From NCBI GenBank assembly GCA_002205965.3, contig NADL03000655.1, positions 839,078 to 903,077 on the forward strand: a stretch of 64,000 nt of DNA, in the 5' to 3' direction. The DNA is from Kappaphycus alvarezii (Eukaryota > Rhodophyta > Florideophyceae > Gigartinales > Solieriaceae). A program made the position numbers and the translations under genes. Shown piece after piece: positions 57,046 to 64,000 of this stretch (position 1 is the stretch's first letter; each line of letters starts with the position of its first letter). The notes under the pieces were generated by a model. It ran no database searches. It saw nothing but the letters and a program-made list of their open reading frames with translations, and was not told the DNA's origin.

Positions 57046-60000
57046 ATGGGAGTGGGTACTGCGTCTGAACGTGGAGGGAGGGGTTCTGGAAGGGGGGGGA
57101 AATTTAGGAAGTCTGGACGTGGTGTGAAGGGATTGGAAATTGGGGACAGGAGATCCCGAAATGGTTCGAAGCGCACGAGTAATACAACAAAGCAGGCCGA
57201 CCATTCCGCAGCGAGACATGAGGGAGAACCAGCCAGGATCGGAAATGTCGATGTGCAGAAATCGAGTTGTGCGGTTGTGGGATGTCCCGGGCGCCCGACG
57301 AGCGGCACATTTGGACACAAATGTACGACGTGCCTTCGTGAAGTCCATATGCTCTGTCTCCGCGAATTGCTTCACTTTCAACCCCATGATCCGGACGATC
57401 CTCTTCTCTGTGGAGCAACGATATGTTCGAGAGGTAGCCCTGGCGAAGGAAGTCATGAGAAAAAGCCTACCAGTGATTGTGACAATGAAGGCGGGGGTTA
57501 CGTGGAGGACGTGTCACCTACGATGGTGCAGATTGTTCCGGCCGGAACGAACTGCACCAAGGTTCCTAGCCGAGATACAAATGAGAAGGAAGTTCGTGAG
57601 GTTGGAATATCGGATGGCAGAAGGGTACATACTGAGCGAGCTGAACCTGACAATTGTCCGCCTGGTGATGCAAACTCTCCAGGTATGGAGCGCTTCGATG
57701 TTGATATCAGCGAAGGGGAGGTCCATCGGAGAATGCGTAGCTGGTCGATGGTGCTGGATCGTGATGCGTACATAAGTCAGGAGGTCACTTTCAAGCAAGT
57801 TGTGGGTCTGAGCTCAAATCCACGTGAGGGAGATGAATCATCATTCCCAGTAGCGTCCCCATGGCCAACATTCGGACAATATCTTCTTCAAATGTGGAAA
57901 CACTACGGAAATCGTTTGGAGGGGCGGTGATGCATGGAAACCAAGTCTTGGTGTTGCAGTTTTCTTGGTCAGGGATGAGGACATTGGCATTCAGACGCCA
58001 GATGAGGACGTCAGCTTCATCGACTTGGACTCGGAAAGCGGGGAAGACCCCGACCAAGTAGAAGTGGGTGCGGGGGAGAGGTCTGTTGTATGTGCTCAAA
58101 GGCTGTACTTCTACAAGAAAGGGAAGCAACCTTGTTTACCTTCTTCTTGGGTCAGTAATGGGCAAATACCTGAAGTGCCCGCTACCACTCCTCTCTATAT
58201 CCTTGATGGTATGGGCCGTATGTCGTTTGCTGCGGAGGCTCAAGAGAGATTGGTCATCCATTTCCGGGTATATGTTATACCAAAGCAGCAGTTCTTCGGA
58301 ATGGATAAGAAGACCAACTGGAAAGACTTCATTCGTATGTTCGTCAGTCTATGTGCGAAGGACATCAACCTCGGCACAAATGCTATTTGCCAAAGCGCAC
58401 TGGTGCAAAGGGCTGAGACCTGTGCCAGGGAGAGGCAGGCTAGGGCTTCGGCCTATCCAGGTCGTGTGAAGTGCGAAGGCGAACATGCAGACCTCGTACG
58501 AATCACTGAAGAACATGAAGAGGAGGTCAGCCAACCGGGATATGTTGGTTCTGAGTGTGGTGCAGATCGTTCCGGTGGGAACAATGTGCACCAAGGCTTA
58601 GATTTGTGTGTACCAGAGACGCAATTTGATTCGTTCGACGAGGCGTTCGGGAATGAACCGCAGCTTGATGAAGTACCTGTCAGCCAACGTCCCAAGGCGA
58701 GGTGTCCTTACAGGCATGGAGATCCCATACCTCGCGTTTCTCCTCTTGATGTCCTCGACTCGTACCTTCTTCCCGGTCATGTTCGCGGATTTTGTCGATA
58801 TGTCAATCTCAACTCGGAGTCTGATGATATTGGAGATAACCTCGGCATCAAGTCTGTTGATCTCCTCATTCTATGTGGTTCTATATCGATCATTCGCAAT
58901 GTGATGGTTCACGCTTGCATTGGGTGTATGACTGACACTGAGCTGGTGGGCACTGACAGGGCGTCAACTTGGGCAGCGGAGGTCCTGGCAATGAGGGAGG
59001 ATGGTGCTGGGAATGAGTATATGAAACCGTGCTTCAGTCTAAGGGAAAATGCGAAGGACTTGAAGTCGGCGAAGGGAAGTATTTGGATGGAGTGTCTCCA
59101 AGAAGTATTTGGTACCACGTTGGGGGTGAAGTCCAGATTCTTTGCTCATCCGTATCGCATTGGAATGGAGGAGAGAGTAGTGAAATCCGTGGTGGAAGGG
59201 GAGCTACAGCTGATTCAAGCAGATATGGTTGGGTTCACGATGATTGCAATGACTGGTCGTTTGGATGGTTACATGAGGCATCGAGAGATAACCTCGCCTG
59301 AGAGCACAAACACACACCCGCTCTGTGGATGGAGCAAATGCTCTCCTTCTGAAGTTGGATCCATTTCTGCAAGCAAGTTAAAACTGGACGGCAGGAGTGG
59401 GAATATCGCTAAACGTATCGCAGCGAGTGGGCACAAGAGGGATCTAATGAAGATGGCAGCTGTTGTTGGACGAAGAGCCGCTGCTGCGTCATTTCGTGTA
59501 TGTTGCTGCCTACTTGGTTTGAGAGGCATTGCTTGTGTTCTAGGAGAGGGAGCTTGCAAATCCAAACTGCCTCCAGCCGATGGTGTGGCAATGAAGATGT
59601 GGTTTGCGAGGAATGTTTGGCATCGCCGACCCACTGGGGATCAATTGGAGAATCGTGGAAAATGGACTGACGGAGGACAGAATAGCATGATCCGCTTGAT
59701 TGGTCTGGATCAGCTCAGATGGGAATGGCTCAATTGGATTGGGAGGTTTGTCAGATTGTGGCCGATGCTCTGCCGTCGATCAGGGAAGTGCTCCTCAAAG
59801 TTATGTATAATGCAAACCTGCCCGCAGATATTGACTTTGATTTGTGGGCCTCGCTGAAGGATTCTGGTATGAGAACAGATCGAATGCACCGTGGACGCCT
59901 CGGGGGAGTGGGTTTGACTACATGATATACAGGTGCCTGTATAAGGCGTGCAGGCAGCGGGGCCCGACACGTGGCAGAGGCTGAAGATGTTCACTAGAAT

Positions 60001-60698
60001 CGATCGCTGTTTACAGGCTATTGGCAGAAAGCCGGACAACAAGCCAGGTGATATTCTAGCATATCCAATCATTCTTCAATTGTCGGATGCCGAAGGGCTT
60101 ACAGGGGAATATGTCTCTGAATTCATGGATGGGGAGGAACCGAATTGGAATGCGGAATTGGTGAAGAAGTTGAAGGTGAAAAGGTCTCTGATTCCTCTTC
60201 CAAATGAGGGAGAGAGTGCCAAACCGAAACCCAAGAAGAAGACGAAAAGCGGAGAGGACGGAAGAGGTGGGGAGTCGTCTGGAAAACCGAAATCCACCCT
60301 GGATATCTTCGAAATGAATATGGATACCAAAATGAACGTAGGCGCCGCCGTCATGGGTGCTATATCGAGCTCACTAAACGTGAAGAAGGGGAATGGGAAA
60401 AGGAAAAGAGGAGGTAAGGGTAAAGGTGGAAAGAGCGAAGTGGAACGTAGGGAAGAGGCCGAGATAGCTATGAAGAGTGTCCTACATGCGTACGCTGTGA
60501 GGGGGGAAGGAAGGATTCTCCTACGATATGACTCACGGCGAAAGAATGGAGCTCGTTGATAAGATCTGGAAGGATGGTGTGGCCCTGGATCCTTTTAGAA
60601 AGGAAGAAGGTGCTGAGTCTGAGGAAGACGTTGTGGAGGTTGTTTCTCAGGCAATCATGAGAAAACGCAAAAGGGGTGTACTGGAACGGAAAGCCTAG
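57046..60698 (+). CDS. Gene B: large zinc-cluster protein, function unknown
   Basis: The spliced model 57046-57926, 57973-59654, 59714-59907, 59954-60496, 60552-60698 is open for 1148 residues. The first 70 residues are Gly/Arg-rich and basic. Residues 75-122 form a cysteine/histidine cluster: C75, C80, H91, C93, C96, H101, C104 and C122 (HKCTTCLREVHMLC core), PHD- or RING-like. The long middle, with an acidic FIDLDSESGEDPDQ segment and a KTNWKDFIRMFVSLCAKD segment, matches nothing I know. The end is lysine-rich (KPKPKKKTK, GKRKRGGKGKGGK), like a nuclear localisation or DNA-binding tail. The ATG at 57046 was chosen because the frame above it runs into palindrome 15. Palindromes 16 and 17 lie in the coding exons. 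Same strand as gene A, hence probably a partner protein. If the introns are wrong, it is a pseudogene with four frameshifts. Confidence 0.6.
57525..57558. repeat. 34-bp palindrome 16 (in exon)
   Basis: Left arm GGTGCAGATTGTTCC, centre GGCC, right arm GGAACGAACTGCACC. In gene B it is read in another frame than the gene A copies, as VQIVPAGTNCT. Confidence 0.95.
57927..57972 (+). other. Candidate intron B1 (46 nt)
   Basis: GTGATGCATG...TTTTCTTGGTCAG. It joins RLEGR to DEDIGIQTPDED in frame. The acceptor has a clear pyrimidine tract. Confidence 0.65.
58559..58592. repeat. 34-bp palindrome 17 (in exon)
   Basis: Left arm GGTGCAGATCGTTCC, centre GGTG, right arm GGAACAATGTGCACC. Translated in gene B as GADRSGGNNVH. 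Confidence 0.95.
59655..59713 (+). other. Candidate intron B2 (59 nt, uncertain)
   Basis: GTGGAAAATG...GTCTGGATCAG. It joins the frame ending DQLEN to QMGMAQLDWEVCQIV. Other donor/acceptor pairs, such as 59615-59718, also keep the frame. Confidence 0.35.
59908..59953 (+). other. Candidate intron B3 (46 nt)
   Basis: GTGGGTTTGA...AAGGCGTGCAG. It joins GRLGG to AAGPDTWQRLKMF in frame and removes a TGA. Confidence 0.6.
60497..60551 (+). other. Candidate intron B4 (55 nt)
   Basis: Donor GTGAGG and acceptor AAGAATGGAG, with a TGACTCAC branch-like word before it. It joins LHAYA to LVDKIWKDGVALD in frame. Confidence 0.5.
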
Positions 60699-60762
60699 GG
60701 TGTGAGTGGCGGAAGTCGATAGTTATAACAATAGTAGAATTGTCATCAGTTTGTATTGCATT

Positions 60763-60796
60763 GGTGCAGATTGTTCCGACCGGAACGAACTGCACC
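60763..60796. repeat. 34-bp palindrome 18
   Basis: Left arm GGTGCAGATTGTTCC, centre GACC, right arm GGAACGAACTGCACC. 65 bases after the gene B stop. Confidence 0.95.
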
Positions 60797-61053
60797 AGAA
60801 CAGTGGTTAAAGAGTTCAACGGATGTCCGAGTGATTAAAATGAGCGTGCATGACAAGGCCTTAGTGCGCAATGTTCGATCTGGAATGGACTCCACTAGAA
60901 CGATAGCACTGTACATAAACGTAGAAGGAGAAAATAAAAAAAATAATAGTAAGAAGAGGATGCAACCTCGTTTACTATTGAGCACAGAGAACTACTGAAT
61001 GTGGCCATCATGTTCGTGTGGTTGATAACAATGAGTGCGCACGACAAAGCAAT

Positions 61054-61087
61054 GGTGCAGATTGTTCCAGTCGGAACGATGTGCACC
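61054..61087. repeat. 34-bp palindrome 19
   Basis: Left arm GGTGCAGATTGTTCC, centre AGTC, right arm GGAACGATGTGCACC. It lies in the 3' flank of both gene B (+) and gene C (-). The lead-in ATGAG.GTGC..GACAA.GC resembles 60840-60860. Confidence 0.95.
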
Positions 61088-61317
61088 AGAAAAGTAGCAG
61101 TTTACAATTACGCAGATCGAAAAAGTTGGAGGATTACCAAAAAGTGTTTTGGACCTCCTTCGCTATCGAGGACAGAGAAGTAGTTGAAGGACTAATGGCT
61201 CCGGCTGTTAAGCAGAGGACATTAATTACTAAAGCAGGGAAAGAGAACTATTGAAGACCTAATGAATCCGACTGTAAAGCACAGAGAAGTAATTACGAAC
61301 GCCGGGACTGTAAATGC

Positions 61318-61836
61318 TCAATTCGAAGACGGTACCCCGGGATAGGCTAGGTAATATGCGAAGTAATTGGGTTCCAACTTGACCTGATACGGCAGATTGA
61401 GGGTCCGGCGAGTGATAGAATCTCTGATGGTCCCCACAAAGGTGATGCCACTTGGAAGATGCCCGTAGGTCGATAGCATGTAGCAGAAAAGGTAGAAAAT
61501 GAAATCATGGCCGACCATATCCGGAAGCCACAAACGATAACGGTCAATCAACGACACGAGGCACTCGAAGTCATCTTTAGATAGAAACTTCTCCTTCTTC
61601 ACAAAGTACAGAGATAGACAAATATGCATGAGAGTCCATGCGACGACCTCAGGACTCTCGCTCTTAATCTCCAAGAAATAGGGGATTTGAAAACCGGCTT
61701 TGATCCATTCCCCCAGAGATTTGCCAGCAATAACAATTCCAGAGTAGACAGGAATGGGAATGTCGGCATAGAGCGGGTAGATTCCAAAATGTTGGTCGAA
61801 GGTGGGGTTACCAGTTTGATCGACAGGAGTGGACAT
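61318..61836 (-). CDS. Gene C: 172-residue protein of unknown function
   Basis: Uninterrupted minus-strand frame, convergent with gene B. The frame is open 15 codons further up, but the ATG at 61836 starts a hydrophilic MSTPVDQTGNPTFDQ, whereas the upstream extension is a hydrophobic stretch (MLCPFLVLLPSSPF) that could be a signal peptide if used. The body contains a charged helix KKEKFLSKDDFECLVSLIDR, then an aromatic segment (HDFIFYLFCYMLSTYGHLP) and a basic one (RDSITRRTLNLPYQVK). No catalytic motif or known family. Its intactness among relics and its position inside the palindrome block suggest it belongs to the element. Confidence 0.6.
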   Translation of the reverse strand: MSTPVDQTGNPTFDQHFGIYPLYADIPIPVYSGIVIAGKSLGEWIKAGFQIPYFLEIKSESPEVVAWTLMHICLSLYFVKKEKFLSKDDFECLVSLIDRYRLWLPDMVGHDFIFYLFCYMLSTYGHLPSGITFVGTIRDSITRRTLNLPYQVKLEPNYFAYYLAYPGVPSSN

Positions 61837-62010
61837 CACGAATGGAGAAGAAGGCAGCAAGACAAGGAAAGGACAAAGCAAAGGACAAGAAAGAGGGAGA
61901 CCAACACGCTGAAGTGAGATAAATGACCGACGTAGGAGTGACAGATCGTAGACAACGATGCGAGAATGGTAGTAAGAGATCCAAGAGAAAACTAGAAATT
62001 AGATATAGAA

Positions 62011-62026
62011 CAGGAACAATCTGCAC
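62011..62026. repeat. Palindrome 20, right half only
   Basis: CAGGAACAATCTGCAC corresponds to the last centre base(s) and right arm. The left half is missing. It is the rightmost copy and lies about 175 bases upstream of the gene C start (minus strand). Confidence 0.75.
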
Positions 62027-62154
62027 ATCCACGAGGTGCAAAGACTTCATACAACAAAATCATATCTGGAAACAACACACCCAGACGGACTAGGGTAAAG
62101 CAGCTTACAGAGTAAGCTTTGCGTACGCTTACAGAGCTCGATGCTTACAGTCAT

Positions 62155-62200
62155 TAGGGTTTAGGGATTTAGGGGTTTTAGGGGTTTTAGGGGATTTAAG
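62155..62200 (+). repeat. Degenerate TTTAGGG-like tract, right
   Basis: ATTAGGGTTTAGGGATTTAG and GGGTTTTAGGGG variants over about 45 bases, G-rich on the plus strand like the tract at 46.1 kb. It closes the palindrome-rich block. Confidence 0.75.
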
Positions 62201-63654
62201 AGCGGAAGGGGCGCAGGTTGAGATTGAAGGAATTTGGGGAAAGTGTCAGTTGCTCCCTTTGTAAAGCTCTTAAGACCCTCGCTCGCCCTTTGCTCTTCTC
62301 TTTACTCTCACCCCCATAATTATCTCATTTACGCGCTGCAGACTGCTTGCACCCGTAGTTTTTGGCAGGACGAGTACTGGGAAGCCCGTCCCAGCCCTAA
62401 CGCCCAGAGCTCTGAGTCTATCCAACGCCATGTTCGCCGCAGCCCCCTCTTTGTCTAACGGGCTTCTTCCAGCCTTACTGCCCATGCCTCGGCCACACTT
62501 CAGGTTCATGATGGTGTCTGCTCTATGGAGGGAATTTTGGGTGTTTTCTATTGGAAGATATATTCGATATATCCTAAAATTTTCCAGACAACCACAATAA
62601 TGGACCCTACGATCGGATGTGTAGTATAATAGAAAAGGAATATAGGCGAGAGAAAGGAAGTATAGAAAAAAATCTACGCATATGAGTCTTGCGCGCATAT
62701 TACAGCATACTGCAGTCCTAGCCCTTGCACACTTTTATGAAGGTGTACTTTTACTCTATATTTTTACTCTATCTATATAGTAAATATTCAATTGATAATT
62801 CTATCTACGTTCCATCCATGTAGGCCTCAGAATCTATAGATATATGCTACAGTTGATGCTCAACACATACTATGGAGAGATTTTTATCCTAGTAGACACA
62901 ACTTCCCGCGCATGCTAGGGATAGTTGACAGTACCAGGATTGTGTATAACTAGTGCGACAGCCGCACTCCGGCGAGTAAGGTGAGCAACCAATTCATCAA
63001 TCTTCAACTTAGACCCATGTAGCAAAAACACTCCTGTTTTTTCAGAGTCTCCCGCAAGTGCCACTCTGCCTTTTTACCTGAAAATAACGAATGTAAAGCC
63101 TCTTAGGGACTGAGGACTCTCAAATGTACAATTTAGTGACACGTAGGTTTTATTGAATCGGACCTGAGGCGCAAAGTAAGCGACATGATGGTAAGGCAGC
63201 CTATCGCGAGAATAAATGCGTTAGGGGGAGCTTAATTTTAGAGCATGAGAATTACAGGATGGAAAACTAGCAGACTCCTGTTAGTATCTGAATACGTGAG
63301 GAGTGTTCTAATACAATAAGCACAAGACTTTACATGGGTCATTCATCAAAAAAAGTAATATACTTTTAGATGCTATGCGAGCTAGTCAGGAAGACAGACA
63401 TAAGACCAGATTTTGCGACCCATGTCCATTGAGACTGTTATACTATAACGAGGGACTATCGAGGGGCAGATTGGAACAGAATATTTTTACCATGGTCATC
63501 AAATACACGCACGGAGGGCACAGAGAGCAAACCAAGCGCATTGGTGGGGCGTGAGATAAGGCGCCATCAGACGTTAAGTCAACTGCCCGTGTCCCATTTG
63601 AAGAGGAAGTTTCGTGCAATTTCCGCCAATTTTTTTGATTTTTGAGGAATTAAT
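62201..63654. other. No gene recognised
   Basis: A minus-strand frame 62698-62270 includes KAGRSPLDKEGAAANMALDR, with no family match. The rest is AT-rich. It contains one copy of the TTTTCCAGACAAC repeat. Confidence 0.4.
62545..62625 (+). repeat. TTTTCCAGACAAC repeat, copy 2
   Basis: TTGGGTGTTTTCTATTGGAA, then ATATATTCGATATATCC and AATTTTCCAGACAACCAC. Matches 63715-63800 along its length and 29205-29265 in part. Confidence 0.65.
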
Positions 63655-63714
63655 GTGACCTCTGCGACTTTGTTGGAATTGATAGTCATGGTGGAAGAAA
63701 ATATAGAGGGAGAA

Positions 63715-63800
63715 AGGTTTGGGTGTCTTTTATCTTGGGATATATATTCGATCTATCTGAGAATTTTCCAAAACAACTACGATAGACTCACAAAGGTGTG
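63715..63800 (+). repeat. TTTTCCAGACAAC repeat, copy 3
   Basis: TTTGGGTGTCTTTTATCTTG, then ATATATTCGATCTATC and AATTTTCCAAAACAACTACG. Both right-hand copies read open as a GVFYWKIYSIYPKIFQ-like peptide, but this is probably incidental. Confidence 0.65.
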
Positions 63801-63829
63801 CAGACACAGTACGGGGAAGAAAGAATCTC

Positions 63830-64000
63830 CCTTAAAGGCTAGCTTCAGGCCAACCATGAAGCAGGCAACGTTGGACATGACGGCTGCTGGAGCGGCCTTT
63901 GCATAAAAGCCTCACGAAACTTTCCGTACGTCTCCATTGCCCGCACGGCCACGTTCCTTGTCCGTAATTTAGCACTGCGTATGCATCCAGGTACCAGCCC
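63830..64000 (+). repeat. Unrecognised coding-like repeat, copy 3 (cut by window edge)
   Basis: TTGGACATGACGGCTGCTG, then CGTCTCCATTGCCCGCACGG and TTTAGCACTGCG align with the minus-strand sequence of copy 1 (TTGGACATCACTGCTGTTG, then GTCTCCATTGCCCTAACAG and CTTAGCACTGCG). The rest lies outside the window. Confidence 0.65.

Noticed and set aside
47254..62026. The palindromes as a CRISPR array.
   Set aside because: Irregular spacing from 44 bp to several kb, copies within exons, and a eukaryotic setting exclude it.

Overview
This is eukaryotic nuclear DNA, crowded with transposons and poor in genes. It has degraded LTR and non-LTR retrotransposons, a mariner relic, short-intron genes and a Golgi-type carbohydrate sulfotransferase gene. 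There is no rRNA, no bacterial operon structure and no organelle gene set. The sulfotransferase and the retroelement mix fit a multicellular red alga (florideophyte type). That is an inference; nothing in the window fixes the species.

Layout. 1-2.0 kb: Ty1/copia pol relic (-). 2.6-3.3 and 8.65-9.33 kb: two inverted copies of an unrecognised repeat; a third begins at 63.83 kb. 4.0-8.07 kb: non-LTR retrotransposon (-) with reverse transcriptase and a restriction-like endonuclease, broken by frameshifts. 10.5-11.5 kb: sulfotransferase gene (-) carrying a stop and a frameshift. 13.3-15.5 kb: copia RT scrap, short direct repeats and tRNA-like promoter boxes. 15.75-20.48 kb: Gypsy relic (-) between LTR fragments. 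22.3 kb: Tc1/mariner scrap. 23.7-27.4 kb: acidic ORF with a SUMO-interaction-like motif, LTR fragment and a chromodomain Gypsy relic (+). 27.5-45 kb: AT-rich, strongly decayed DNA with a third Gypsy relic, a MITE, a duplicated 1.1 kb repeat and a second copy of the acidic ORF.

45-62.2 kb is different and is the main discovery. It is bounded by degenerate TTTAGGG-like tracts and peppered with about 20 copies of a 34-bp palindrome that I did not see elsewhere in the window. It holds three apparently intact genes. Gene A (48.2-53.6 kb) becomes one 1660-residue protein if four short introns are removed: C2H2/OrsD-like fingers, a tyrosine recombinase domain, then a RecQ-like helicase ending in a CCHC knuckle. 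Gene B (57.0-60.7 kb) becomes 1148 residues with four introns: a PHD/RING-like zinc cluster, a long unrecognised core and a lysine-rich tail. Gene C (61.3-61.8 kb, -) encodes 172 residues of unknown function. In the models three introns are exactly 46 nt and every join keeps frame.

The palindromes lie in 5' and 3' flanks, in exons and in one intron. Their consensus has no stop codon in any of six frames, so they can sit inside proteins. A recombinase, a helicase and recurring palindromes whose four central bases vary suggest one mobile or telomere-associated system in which the palindromes are recombination or regulatory sites. The gene parts are seen in the sequence; the system is inference.
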